Positions 8,249-16,580 are shown, counted from the stretch's first letter. The stretch: 64,000 nucleotides of DNA from Micromonospora costi (GCF_003626655.1 NZ_RBAN01000005.1:62001-126000), one strand, 5' to 3'. The notes: generated by a model not told the origin, from the letters alone. A program made the numbers and translations.

Positions 8249-9183
8249 AGCGCTTCCTCCGGTGTCGTCGCCCGCTCCGCGGGCCGGCCGTGGTAGTCGA
8301 CGCTGTTGCCGGTCAGTTCGAGGTACGCGTGCTCGAGGGACGGCGGGACGTCGGAGAGGTGGTGCAGCGGGATGTGGAAGGAGTTGGCGACCTCGCCCAC
8401 GGCCTCGGCCGTACTGTCCTCGACCTCCAACTCGTTCGCCTCCACGCGCCGGGCGGCGAGGCCACGTTCCTGGAGTCGCGCGAGCAGCGCGTCCGGCTGG
8501 GCACTTCGTACCCGTACCCGGAGCTGCCCGAGCCCGCGCAGGATGTCGTCGGTCGTGGCGTCGGCGATCATGCGGCCGCGACCGATGACGACCAGGCGGT
8601 CGGCGGTCTGCTGCATCTCGCTCAGCAGATGGCTGGAGACCAGCACCGTGTGCCCCTCGTCGGCGAGCCGGCGCAGCAGCCCGCGGATCCAGCGGATGCC
8701 GTCCAGGTCCAGCCCGTTCATCGGCTCGTCGAAGAGCAGCACGCGGGGATCGGCGAGCAGCGCCGCGGCGATCCCCAGGCGCTGGCGCATGCCCAGCGAG
8801 TAGCCCTTGATCCGGCGACCGGCCGCGCGTCCGAGCCCGACCTGGTCGATCACCTCGTCGACCCGGCGCGCGGAGACGCCGTTCGCCCGGGCGGCCACCC
8901 GGAGATGGCTGCGGCCGGTGCGGCCCGGGTGGACGGCGCCGGGGTCCAGGAGGGCGCCGACCTCCCTGAGCGGTTCGGTGAGCGTCGCGAACGCCCGGCC
9001 GTTGACGAGGGCCTGACCGGAGGTCGGTCGGTCGAGGCCCAGGATCATCCGCATCGTCGTGGACTTTCCCGCCCCGTTCGGCCCGAGGAACCCGGTGACC
9101 ATGCCCGGTTCGACGTCGAAGCTCAGACCGTCGACGGCCAGCACCCCGCCGTAGCGCTTCGTGAGCGCGCGTACTGTGATCAC
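8245..9183 (-). CDS. ABC transporter ATP-binding protein
   Basis: The 312-residue ATPase has the Walker A motif GPNGAGKST at about residues 34-42. Its signature region is GYSLGMRQRLGIAAALL, with Walker B VLLFDEPMNGLDLDGI and a switch His in LVSSHLLSEM. The C-terminal 90 residues form the extra domain common in DrrA/BcrA-type drug-export ATPases. It is the first gene of a minus-strand unit with the ABC-2 permease and the flavoprotein. The GTG start has no Shine-Dalgarno sequence, and a TTGACT -35 with a 17-base spacer lies directly upstream, so the mRNA may be leaderless. Confidence 0.9.
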   Translation of the reverse strand: MITVRALTKRYGGVLAVDGLSFDVEPGMVTGFLGPNGAGKSTTMRMILGLDRPTSGQALVNGRAFATLTEPLREVGALLDPGAVHPGRTGRSHLRVAARANGVSARRVDEVIDQVGLGRAAGRRIKGYSLGMRQRLGIAAALLADPRVLLFDEPMNGLDLDGIRWIRGLLRRLADEGHTVLVSSHLLSEMQQTADRLVVIGRGRMIADATTDDILRGLGQLRVRVRSAQPDALLARLQERGLAARRVEANELEVEDSTAEAVGEVANSFHIPLHHLSDVPPSLEHAYLELTGNSVDYHGRPAERATTPEEAL

Positions 9184-9222
9184 CTATCGACTCTCGCTCA
9201 GTACCTATCGAAAGTCAATAGG
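9182..9222 (-). promoter_or_regulatory. Promoter with 21-bp-spaced repeats upstream of ABC operon
   Basis: On the plus strand ACCTATCGA occurs at 9182-9190 and again at 9203-9211, exactly 21 bases apart, so both copies face the same side of the helix. The second copy is also half of an inverted repeat CCTAT-N9-ATAGG at 9204-9222. Read on the minus strand, TTGACT followed by a 17-base spacer and GAGAGT forms a -35/-10 pair ending six bases before the GTG start. The repeats bracket this promoter, as expected for a repressor operator. No regulator gene is adjacent. Confidence 0.5.
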
Positions 9223-9334
9223 CGGGGGAGCGCGTACGCCGATCGGGTGTCAGAGACGTTCCAGCCCTCGCAGGATCAGGAAGCGGGTGGACCCCATCCC
9301 GTGATGGTCGGCCTCGCCGCCGCGGGGGAGCGGC

Positions 9335-9580
9335 TCAGCCGTCCGGGCGGGAGATCAGCACGATGCCGCCCACCAGCGCGAGCACCCCGAGCGCGACGCC
9401 GACGGCGGCGCGGCCCACGACACCGGGAACGCGTGGGCCGCGGGCGAGCGCCACCACGCCCGTGGCGATGGCGGCGAGACCGCAGGGCAGGCCGAGGGCG
9501 CAGACGAACAGCAGGGGCAGCGCGGCGACGCCGAGCCACAGGGACGCGGTCGCGACGGCGCCGCTTCGCGGTGGGGACAT
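9335..9580 (-). CDS. Small two-helix membrane protein, DUF4190-like
   Basis: The 81-residue protein has two hydrophobic helices, about residues 10-40 and 50-75, separated by a short basic loop. It resembles DUF4190-type proteins, common and uncharacterised in Actinobacteria. The ATG at 9580 has an excellent AGGAGG six bases upstream, which fixes the start. It lies 20 bases downstream of the MMPL exporter gene on the same strand and is probably its operon partner. No function can be assigned beyond membrane localisation. Confidence 0.65.
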   Translation of the reverse strand: MSPPRSGAVATASLWLGVAALPLLFVCALGLPCGLAAIATGVVALARGPRVPGVVGRAAVGVALGVLALVGGIVLISRPDG

Positions 9581-9600
9581 GACGTTCCTCCTCGACACGT

Positions 9601-11700
9601 TCAGCGGTGTTCCAGGGCCAGCGACGGCAGCCGCCGCGACAGGGGCGCGGGCAGCCACCAGGCGTGGCGGCCGAGCAGCCGCATGACGGCGGGCACGATG
9701 AGGCAGCGGATGACGACGGCGTCGAGCAGGACCGCGACGGCGAGGCCCAGGCCGAACTGGCGCAGCATCCGGTCGGGCGCCAGCAGGAACGCGCCGAAGA
9801 CGACCACCATGATCGCCGCGGCCGCGGTCACCACCCGGCCGGTGGTGGCCAGTCCCTCGGTGATCGCCTCCCCCGGGTCCGGGTTCCGCCGCCACGCCTC
9901 GTGCATGCGGGCGAGGAGGAACACCTCGTAGTCCATCGAGAGTCCGAAGACGATCGCGAAGATCATCACCGGGACGTACGCCTCGATCGGTCCCGGTTGC
10001 GCGCCCAGCAGGCCGTGCTGGAAGACCAGGGTCACCACGCCGAGGGCGGCGCCCACGCTGAGCAGGTTGAGCACGGCGGCCTTCAGCGGGATGAGCAGCG
10101 ACCGGAACACCAGGAGCAGCAGCAGCGCCGAGACCCCGACGACCACCGCGACGAAGGCGGGCAGCCGGGCGCCGACGGCGTCGGCGAAATCCACCACCGC
10201 GGCGGTGCCGCCGCCGACGAGGAACGCGGCGCCGGTGCGCTGCGCCACCGGCGGAAGCACGGTGTCGCGGAGCCGGTGCACGAGCGCGGTGGTCCGCTCG
10301 TCCTGCGGCGACGACGTGGGGAACACGACGACCGTCCGGTCGGCCGCGACCGCGGCGGCGACCCCGGGCGTCCCGGCGAGGGTCTGCCGGGCGACGTCGA
10401 CGGCCTGCGGCCCGCCGTCGACGACCACCACGAGCGGGCCGTTGAAGCCCGGCCCGAAGCCCTCGCTGAGCAGGTCGTACGCCTTCCGGCTCGTGCTGCC
10501 CGCCGGGTCGTTGCCGGCATCGGCGAAACCGAGCCGCATGCCGAGCAGCGGCGCGCTGAGCGCGAGGAGCGCGACGGTGGGCAACACGGCGGCGAGGACG
10601 GGCCGGCGCTGCACGGCGGCGGACCAGCGCCGCCAGCGTGCGCCCTCGGTCCGGCCACGACCGCGGCGGCGCAGCACGGACCGCTCGATCCGCCGGCCGA
10701 ACACGGCGAGCAGCGCCGGCAGCAGTGTCAGCGCCGCGAGCAGGGTGACGAGCACGGTGAGCGCGACCGCGACGGCCACCCCCTGCAGCGAGCCGAGCCC
10801 GAGCACGACCAGCCCGAGCAGCGCCACGATGACGGTGCAGCCGGCGAAGAAGACGGTGCGGCCGGCCGTGTCCAGCGCCCGGCGTACCGCCTCGTCCCGT
10901 GCCGTTCCGGCGATCAGCTCGGAGCGGTACCGGGAGAACACCAACAGCGCGTAGTCGATGCCGACACCGAGACCGACCAGGATCATCAACGGAACGGTGA
11001 AGTCGGCCACGGTCGCGATCCGCGAGGCGAGCGCCACCAGGCCGATCGCGGCGCCGACCGCGAAGATCGCGATGATGATCGGCAGCGCCGCCGCGAGCAG
11101 CGAGCCGAAGAGGAAGACCAGGATGACGAGGGCGGCGAGCAGCCCCACGCCCTCGGACGCCCCGCCGCCGGCCTCCTGGGCGCCGCGGACCGGATCACCG
11201 CCGAGCTCCACCTGAAGCCCGCCGCCGGCGGCCTCCCGCGCCGTGTCGATGATCCGGCGGACGTCGGCGACCGGCACCTCCGTCGACTGCGCGTCCAGCG
11301 TCACCGTGGCGTACCCGATCGTGCCGTCCGGCGACACCGCGTCCGGGCTGGTGTACGGGCTGCGTACATCGACGACGTGGGGCAGCGCCCCCAGCCGGGC
11401 GAGCATCGGCTCGACCCGCGCGCGGGTGCCGGGCGCGACCAGCCCGGCGCGGTCACGCATGACCACCTGGACCGTCGCCCCCGCCTGCACCGGCGCCTGC
11501 CGGCGGAGCTCGTCCAACGCCCGCTGCGACTCGGTGCCGGGCAGCGAGAAGTCGTTGTGGTACCGGGCGCCGACGCCCTGGGCGACGGCCGTGACGGCCA
11601 CGAGCACCACCACCCAGGTCAGCAGCGCCCACCACCGTCGCCGGTACGACCAGCCGGCCAGACGTTCGAACACACTGCGGCGCGTCCCAGATCCGTTCAC
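9601..11700 (-). CDS. MMPL/RND family transporter
   Basis: The 699-residue membrane protein has two similar halves. Each has a first helix, a large extracytoplasmic loop and a block of five helices, matching MMPL proteins that export lipids or drugs using the proton gradient. Typical sequences are GLGVGIDYALLVFSRYR in half one and VFGLSMDYEVFLLARMHE in half two, with the conserved Asp-Tyr pairs of the proton path. Extra codons upstream of GTG 11700 read as Arg-rich non-coding sequence. The gene diverges from a histidine kinase-response regulator pair 134 bases away, which suggests that pair controls it. Confidence 0.88.
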   Translation of the reverse strand: MNGSGTRRSVFERLAGWSYRRRWWALLTWVVVLVAVTAVAQGVGARYHNDFSLPGTESQRALDELRRQAPVQAGATVQVVMRDRAGLVAPGTRARVEPMLARLGALPHVVDVRSPYTSPDAVSPDGTIGYATVTLDAQSTEVPVADVRRIIDTAREAAGGGLQVELGGDPVRGAQEAGGGASEGVGLLAALVILVFLFGSLLAAALPIIIAIFAVGAAIGLVALASRIATVADFTVPLMILVGLGVGIDYALLVFSRYRSELIAGTARDEAVRRALDTAGRTVFFAGCTVIVALLGLVVLGLGSLQGVAVAVALTVLVTLLAALTLLPALLAVFGRRIERSVLRRRGRGRTEGARWRRWSAAVQRRPVLAAVLPTVALLALSAPLLGMRLGFADAGNDPAGSTSRKAYDLLSEGFGPGFNGPLVVVVDGGPQAVDVARQTLAGTPGVAAAVAADRTVVVFPTSSPQDERTTALVHRLRDTVLPPVAQRTGAAFLVGGGTAAVVDFADAVGARLPAFVAVVVGVSALLLLLVFRSLLIPLKAAVLNLLSVGAALGVVTLVFQHGLLGAQPGPIEAYVPVMIFAIVFGLSMDYEVFLLARMHEAWRRNPDPGEAITEGLATTGRVVTAAAAIMVVVFGAFLLAPDRMLRQFGLGLAVAVLLDAVVIRCLIVPAVMRLLGRHAWWLPAPLSRRLPSLALEHR

Positions 11701-11707
11701 CGGTCGG

Positions 11708-11713
11708 ACGCTA
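11708..11713 (-). promoter_or_regulatory. -10-like element of the MMPL gene
   Basis: On the minus strand TAGCGT lies seven bases upstream of the GTG start at 11700 and there is no Shine-Dalgarno sequence, the pattern of a leaderless actinobacterial transcript. The same hexamer precedes the SDR gene at 47264 with similar spacing. Confidence 0.4.
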
Positions 11714-11757
11714 CGGAGGCGCGACGCCCCGCCGGAACGCCCGCGGGAGGGCTTCGC

Positions 11758-11779
11758 GCGTACCCCCGTGGGGGGACGC
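11758..11779. promoter_or_regulatory. Near-palindrome between MMPL and histidine kinase genes
   Basis: A 22-base imperfect dyad has left arm GCGTACCCCCG and right arm TGGGGGGACGC, differing from perfect symmetry at two positions per arm. It lies midway between the divergent -10 elements at 11708 and 11823. It is a reasonable binding site for the neighbouring NarL-type response regulator, controlling both directions. This is inference from position and symmetry only. Confidence 0.4.
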
Positions 11780-11822
11780 GTCCTCCGCCCGCGGCAGGAT
11801 CCGCGCAGGTCGGACGCGTTCC

Positions 11823-11837
11823 TAGACTGGTCACGTG
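11823..11837 (+). promoter_or_regulatory. Leaderless-type -10 of the histidine kinase gene
   Basis: TAGACT at 11823-11828 is a good -10 hexamer and is followed by six bases and the GTG start at 11835. No ribosome binding site is present. No strong -35 is visible, consistent with activator dependence. Confidence 0.5.
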
Positions 11838-12998
11838 AAGCGGGAGAGGACGGACCTGGCGGTCGCCGGGCTGGCGCTGGCCGCGACGCTGGCGATCCTC
11901 GCGGTACGCGGCTTCGGCACACCCGACCCGGCCGCCCGCGGCCTCGACGCCCTCGGCGCCGGGCTGGCCCTCCTCTCCGCCGCCCCGCTCGCGGTCCGGC
12001 GGCGAGTGCCGGCGATCGGGTACGCGGTGAGCGCCGCGGCCAGCGTCGCGCTCCTCGCCCTCGGCTACCCGCTCGACGCGCCCGTGGCCACCGCCGTGGC
12101 GGCGTACGGGCTCGCGGCGGCGTACAGCGGGGCGCCGGCGGCCCGGCGCCGTCTCGCGCTGGTCGCGGTCAACGCGTTCGTCCCGGCGGTCGCGCTGGCC
12201 TACCAGACCAGCGGGGTGAGCGTCTGGGCCATCGCCACCGAGCTGCTGGCCTGGGAGGCGATCTTCCTCGGCGTGTGGGTCGCCGCGGACCGCAACCGGC
12301 TGCGGTCCCTGCGGCTCGCCGAAGCCCAGGCGTACGCCCGGCGGGTGGCAGCCGACGCCGAGCGGGAGCGTGACCTCGCCGCGGCGCAGGAGCGTACGCG
12401 CATCGCCCGGGAACTGCACGACTCGGCAGGCCACGCCATCAACGTGATCCTGGTGCAGGCCGGTGCGGCGCGGCTGTTGCAGGAACGCAACCCGCCCGCG
12501 GCCCGTACGGCGATCGAGACGATCGAGGAGGTCGCCCGGGACACGATCGGCGAGATCGACCGCATGGTCCGGGCGCTGCGCGACGACGAGGGCGACGTGC
12601 CCGCCGATCCCGGCGCGCTCGACGAGCTGATCACGCGCCACCGCGTCAGCGGTCTGGCCGTCACCGCCGACCTGCCCGCGCCGACGGTGACGCTGCCCCG
12701 CAGCGTCGCCTGGACGGCGTACCGGATCCTCCAGGAGGCTCTCACCAACGCCGCACGGCACGGCCCCGGCTCGGCCGCGGTCGCGGTCCGCTTCGACCAC
12801 CGACACGTGGAGATCGACGTGACCAACCCGGCCCCGCGCCCGGCCGGCGCAAACCCCGGCCCCGTCGCCGTCGGCGGGCACGGAATCATCGGGATGCGCG
12901 AACGGGCGGTCCTGCTCGGCGGCACGCTCGAGGTCGGCATGACACAGGAGACGTTCCGGGTGCGCGCCGTCCTCCCGCACGGGGGCGTCCCCGCATGA
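11835..12998 (+). CDS. NarL-type sensor histidine kinase
   Basis: The 387-residue kinase has four or five N-terminal membrane helices (to about residue 155) with little extracytoplasmic sequence. A coiled linker and a HisKA_3 dimerisation domain follow, with the phosphoacceptor His in RTRIARELHDSAGHAINV. The C-terminal HATPase_c domain has RILQEALTNAARHGPGS as its N box and GGHGIIGMRERA as a G box. The short sensor suggests detection of a signal in or at the membrane. The stop codon overlaps the response regulator start by four bases (ATGA), and the pair diverges from the MMPL exporter. Confidence 0.92.
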   Translation: MKRERTDLAVAGLALAATLAILAVRGFGTPDPAARGLDALGAGLALLSAAPLAVRRRVPAIGYAVSAAASVALLALGYPLDAPVATAVAAYGLAAAYSGAPAARRRLALVAVNAFVPAVALAYQTSGVSVWAIATELLAWEAIFLGVWVAADRNRLRSLRLAEAQAYARRVAADAERERDLAAAQERTRIARELHDSAGHAINVILVQAGAARLLQERNPPAARTAIETIEEVARDTIGEIDRMVRALRDDEGDVPADPGALDELITRHRVSGLAVTADLPAPTVTLPRSVAWTAYRILQEALTNAARHGPGSAAVAVRFDHRHVEIDVTNPAPRPAGANPGPVAVGGHGIIGMRERAVLLGGTLEVGMTQETFRVRAVLPHGGVPA

Positions 12999-13696
12999 CC
13001 GGGCCGCGTGTCCTCATCGCCGACGACGACAACCTCATGCGCGCCGGCCTACGCGCGGTGCTCTCCAGCGACGACACCATCGACGTGGTCGGCGAGGCGG
13101 CCAACGGGGCCCAGGCGGTCGACCGGACGAAGGCGCTGGCCCCTGACGTGGTCCTCATGGACGTACGGATGCCCGTGCTGGACGGGATCGAGGCGACCCG
13201 CCGCATCGTCGCGGCCGCCCCCGCCGCCCGGATCCTCATCCTCACCACGTTCGAGGACGACGACTACGTCCTCAACGCGCTGCGGGCCGGGGCCGCCGGT
13301 TTCGTCCTCAAGCGCATCCAACCGGAACAGCTCATCGCCGGCATCCACACGATCGCCGCCGGTGACGGCCTCCTCGCCCCCCGGATCGCCCCCACCGTCA
13401 TCGCTTACATCGCCGGCCAACCCGCCCCCGACACCGCGGCCCAGCGTCGGCTGCGCGACCTGACACCCCGCGAGCGCGACGTCCTCACGCTCGTCGCCCA
13501 CGGGCTGTCGAACGGGGAGATAGCCGCTCGCCTCGTGGTCGAGGAGTCCACGATCAAGACGCACATGAAGCGGATCCTCGCCAAGCTCCAGCTCCGCGAC
13601 CGCGTGCACGCCGTGATCCTCGCGTACGAGACGGGCCTGGTCCGCGCCGGGTCGCCGGCGACCGTCGCCCCGCCGACGCGGACGGAACCGCGCTGA
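12995..13696 (+). CDS. NarL/LuxR family response regulator
   Basis: The 233-residue regulator has a receiver domain with acidic pocket ADDD at residues 9-12, phosphoacceptor Asp56 in VVLMDVRMPVLDG, and Lys in AAGFVLKRI. The C-terminal LuxR-type HTH begins LTPRERDVLTLVAHGLSNGE, with recognition helix around VVEESTIKTHMKRI. It is translationally coupled to the upstream kinase (ATGA overlap), its cognate partner. The likely target is the divergent MMPL promoter and its own promoter, inferred from proximity. Confidence 0.92.
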   Translation: MTGPRVLIADDDNLMRAGLRAVLSSDDTIDVVGEAANGAQAVDRTKALAPDVVLMDVRMPVLDGIEATRRIVAAAPAARILILTTFEDDDYVLNALRAGAAGFVLKRIQPEQLIAGIHTIAAGDGLLAPRIAPTVIAYIAGQPAPDTAAQRRLRDLTPRERDVLTLVAHGLSNGEIAARLVVEESTIKTHMKRILAKLQLRDRVHAVILAYETGLVRAGSPATVAPPTRTEPR

Positions 13697-13723
13697 CGGG
13701 GCGACGACCTGTTCGGCGTACGG

Positions 13724-16210
13724 CTACTGCTTGATCGTGATGGTCGCCGTGCGGTAGTTGTTGCGCTTACCGTCGTCCGTGGGGTCGTAACCCTTCTCGA
13801 CGTTGCCGGCGGCGTCCACCGAGAACCAGCGGAACGTGGTGGTCTCGGTCACGTGGAACACCTGGCCGGGCTCACGGAACTCGGTCGCCTCGTAGCGCGG
13901 CGACTCCATGGTGGGCCGGCTGCCGTCCGTCGTGTAGTAGATCGTCGCCGGCTCGCTCGTCTCGAAGCGCACGTCGACCGGGCCGGAGTACGTCCCGCCG
14001 CCGGGCGCGAGGTTGGACGTCGGCTTCTTCTTGTCCTTGCCCCAGTCGGCCGCGACCCGGAACATCTCCATGATCCCGTTGGCGTACTCCATGGTCTCGG
14101 AGTGACCGCTCACGAGGTCCGGCGTTCCCTCCCACGGCGGCTGGAACGAGCCGCCCTGCCAGTTGCCGGTGGCCGGGTTGTAGACCGAGCCGCCGACCTC
14201 CCAGCCGAAGGCGTAGATCCCGTACGTGTAGTACAGGTCCTCCCGCACGTTGCCCGCGGAGGAGTAGAGGACGTCCGACGAGCCGCCGACGTTCTCCGGC
14301 GTCACCACGGTCTGCCGGTGCGCCTTGACCTGCGACAGGATCCGGGAGGCCGACTGCCAGTAGAAGGCCTCGTCACCCAGCGGCGGGCGCGGCGTGGTGA
14401 TCCGCCCGTCCGCGATGTAGGCGCCCGGCTGCCAGAACAGCTGGCCGCCGTTGGAGTGCACCGACATCATGAACTTGATGTTCGTGTACTTCTCGACCAG
14501 CCAGATGATGTTCTTCGACTCCGGCTCGGAGAGCTTCTCCGGGCCCTGGTAGGTGCCGCTGGTGCAGCTCGTCGACCCGCCCGAGTAGCCGTCGTGGCCC
14601 GACCCGACCCGGTAGTTCCGGTTCAGGTCGACGCCCCAGGAGTCCCGGCGGCCCGGGTCGGCGTTGTCGTCCGGGCAGTGGTTGGTCATGTTCTTCCGCT
14701 GCGAGGCGAAGTTGAAGAAGCTGTAGTTCGCCCCGTCAGGGTTGTTGGACAGGATGAAGAAGACGTCGGTGTTGTTGACGATCTTCTTCGTCTCCTGGTC
14801 CGACGTGTAGTTGTGCACCAGGCGCTCGGCCGCCTCCAGCGAGGTCGCGGCCGGCACCCACTCACGGGCGTGGTCCTGCGCCTGGATCAGCACGCCCGGG
14901 TTCCGGCCGTCGCGGTGCTTGCCGATCCGCAGGACGGGGATCGTGGCCGGACCGCGCGGTACGTCGCCCTCCGGAGCGCCGACGCGCTTCTGGTCGAGGA
15001 AGTCGGTCAGCGCGACCGGGCCGGGCGTCGCCGCGACGATGCCGGTGCCCGCGTTCGTCCGGTACGGGTGTGCCCGGTCGATCAGCCCCTGCGACTGGGT
15101 CTCCAGCGCCGACGCCACCTGCGCGGCGGTGCTGGCGAGCGCCCCGGCGGCGTCCTTGGCGAGCAGGACGCGGATCGCCTTGCCCGTGACCTCGACCGTG
15201 AGCGGAAGGTTCGCCCCGGGCCGGTCCACGAACTCGACGGTGATGTCGTTGCCGCCCTCGTGGCCCCACGCGGCCGAGCTCACGACGACCGCGGACTGCC
15301 CCGTGCCGCCGATCGTGGCCTGCGCCTTGCGCTGGTAGCCGTTCGTCTTGTTGGGCAGGTAGATGATCTCGGCGATGTCCGGGTACTGGCGGGCGATCTC
15401 CTCGGCGCGGCTGTAGAGCTGCTGCGGGTGCTTGTAGCCGTCGACGAAGTCCCACTTGTACGTCGGGTTCGCGGTCAGGGGCGGCGGCGCGTTCTCGAGC
15501 CAGTCGGAGACGTAGCCGGTGGTGACGCCGCCGGTGGAGCTCGTGACGCGGATCTGGTCCGGGCGGGCGTCGAGCTTGAACAGGTTCCGGTGGAACATGT
15601 ACTGCCCGGAGTCGACGAACCGGCTCATGGTGCGGGGGAAGCCGAACGCCGTGCCCTTGCCCGAGTCGTTCTCGAGCTGCATCGTGACGACCGGATCCGC
15701 CTGCTGCCCCTCGGTGGTCCGTGCCTCGACGTAGAGGAAGCCCTGGCCCTTCGTGGTGAACCAGTCGGCGCGGACGACCCGCACCGTCGCCTCGTGGCTG
15801 GCCGGCTGGACGGCCTGCGCGGTGCGTGCGGCGGAGGCCCCCAGGCCGCCGTCGGCCGCGTCGCTCCACGTGAAGCCCTCGGTGTCGCCGAGGACCTCGA
15901 CGCCCAACGCCTCGAGTTCGGTGAGCTGCTCGGCGGTCACGACCGCCTCGCCCTCGATCCCGGTCGGGACGCGCTTGAGGCCGTGATCGAGGTCGAAGCC
16001 GGCGGCCACGACCTTGTCCAGCATGTCGGCGCCGGTCAGCTTGATACGCACGAGGCGTACCTGGTCGGCGTTCTCGAGTGGCGAACGTTCCGAACCCGCC
16101 GCGGCTGTCGCGCCCGCGGGAACCGCACCTGCCGGGGCGGTCGCCACGAGGACGCTCCCCACCAGGGCGGACAGCGCGAGAAGCGCGACGCGCGTCTGCG
16201 TTCGTCGCAT
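13724..16210 (-). CDS. Secreted M14 carboxypeptidase with chitobiase-like C-terminal domain
   Basis: The 828-residue protein begins with a Sec signal peptide (RVALLALSALVGSVLVATAP). After a roughly 230-residue N-terminal region comes a large M14 domain. Zinc ligands are His447 and Glu450 in HAREW, and the third His is in MSVHSNGGQLFW. NNPDGANYSF and VDLNRNYRVG are substrate-site motifs, and the catalytic Glu is in FGWEVGG. The last 90 residues (VRFETSEPATIYYTTDGSRP onward) match the CHB_HEX_C_1 beta-sandwich found in cell-surface hydrolases. It should remove C-terminal residues from extracellular peptides. Its upstream region shares a motif with the M14 gene at 4751. Confidence 0.9.
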   Translation of the reverse strand: MRRTQTRVALLALSALVGSVLVATAPAGAVPAGATAAAGSERSPLENADQVRLVRIKLTGADMLDKVVAAGFDLDHGLKRVPTGIEGEAVVTAEQLTELEALGVEVLGDTEGFTWSDAADGGLGASAARTAQAVQPASHEATVRVVRADWFTTKGQGFLYVEARTTEGQQADPVVTMQLENDSGKGTAFGFPRTMSRFVDSGQYMFHRNLFKLDARPDQIRVTSSTGGVTTGYVSDWLENAPPPLTANPTYKWDFVDGYKHPQQLYSRAEEIARQYPDIAEIIYLPNKTNGYQRKAQATIGGTGQSAVVVSSAAWGHEGGNDITVEFVDRPGANLPLTVEVTGKAIRVLLAKDAAGALASTAAQVASALETQSQGLIDRAHPYRTNAGTGIVAATPGPVALTDFLDQKRVGAPEGDVPRGPATIPVLRIGKHRDGRNPGVLIQAQDHAREWVPAATSLEAAERLVHNYTSDQETKKIVNNTDVFFILSNNPDGANYSFFNFASQRKNMTNHCPDDNADPGRRDSWGVDLNRNYRVGSGHDGYSGGSTSCTSGTYQGPEKLSEPESKNIIWLVEKYTNIKFMMSVHSNGGQLFWQPGAYIADGRITTPRPPLGDEAFYWQSASRILSQVKAHRQTVVTPENVGGSSDVLYSSAGNVREDLYYTYGIYAFGWEVGGSVYNPATGNWQGGSFQPPWEGTPDLVSGHSETMEYANGIMEMFRVAADWGKDKKKPTSNLAPGGGTYSGPVDVRFETSEPATIYYTTDGSRPTMESPRYEATEFREPGQVFHVTETTTFRWFSVDAAGNVEKGYDPTDDGKRNNYRTATITIKQ

Positions 16211-16318
16211 CCTTCCCTCCTTGTGCTTGTGGCCAGTGGTTGACGTGGCTGGTGGCCCTCACGGGGGTCGGACCGGTCCATCCAGGACGGTGGTGCAGGG
16301 CTCGCGCAGGGCGAGCAC

Positions 16319-16345
16319 GCCCGACGACGGCGGTCGTCGTCGGGC
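16319..16345 (-). other. Hairpin in the leader of the M14 gene
   Basis: GCCCGACGACG (16319-16329) pairs perfectly with CGTCGTCGGGC (16335-16345) around a five-base loop. It lies 110-135 bases upstream of the carboxypeptidase start and downstream of the shared M14 motif, so it would be transcribed in the 5' leader. It could be an attenuator or mRNA-stabilising stem. No U-run follows. Confidence 0.4.
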
Positions 16346-16369
16346 GCTGATCGTGAATCGTGCGGTGAG

Positions 16370-16396
16370 CGTATGTGCATTCGTGGAATCGATGGG
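16370..16396 (-). promoter_or_regulatory. M14 shared promoter motif, copy 2
   Basis: CGTATGTGCATTC, five variable bases and ATCGATGGG on the plus strand match the element at 6143-6169 upstream of another secreted M14 gene, ungapped and in the same orientation relative to transcription. It lies 160 bases upstream of this gene's start, which leaves room for the leader hairpin. Confidence 0.45.
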
Positions 16397-16475
16397 TCAC
16401 ACGATGCGGATTTGAGGATTCCTTGAGGCAGCGCGACCCGGCCGCCCCCAAACGAGGACGAGCGTGGCCCCCCCC

Positions 16476-16565
16476 GGCCCCGGTCGATCATGCAGTTGTG
16501 GTGGTCGATTTGAGGCCGAACATCGCTTTTGCGGGGCACCACAACTGCATGATCGACGTCGGGGC
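16476..16565. repeat. Long inverted repeat, REP-like candidate
   Basis: A perfect 21-base arm at 16483-16503 (begins GTCGATCATGCAG) is matched by its reverse complement at 16537-16557, with a 33-base spacer. After a two-base bulge, six more outer pairs (GCCCCG with CGGGGC) extend the stem to nearly the whole segment. The arms are less GC-rich than the surroundings and have no reading frame. The structure looks like a dispersed palindromic element rather than a terminator, because genes on both sides run away from or past it. Dispersal is inferred and was not tested. Confidence 0.7.
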
Positions 16566-16580
16566 GGGTGCCGCGGCGCG

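Larger units (their letters stand above)
16211..16580. other. 370-base intergenic region with hairpins and a shared motif
   Basis: No gene is seen. Reading away from the carboxypeptidase start, the region holds an 11-bp hairpin (16319-16345), the M14-shared motif (16370-16396) and a long inverted repeat (16476-16565). The remainder is unremarkable GC-rich sequence. Promoter elements for the carboxypeptidase must lie here but cannot be pinned down. Confidence 0.6.

Noticed and set aside
6298..9183. ABC pair plus flavoprotein as part of a secondary-metabolite gene cluster
   Set aside because: No synthase, carrier-protein or tailoring genes are nearby, so the association would be speculation.
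9607..11838. A 743-codon plus-strand frame opposite the MMPL gene
   Set aside because: It is His/Glu/Arg-rich shadow sequence of a well-recognised membrane transporter.
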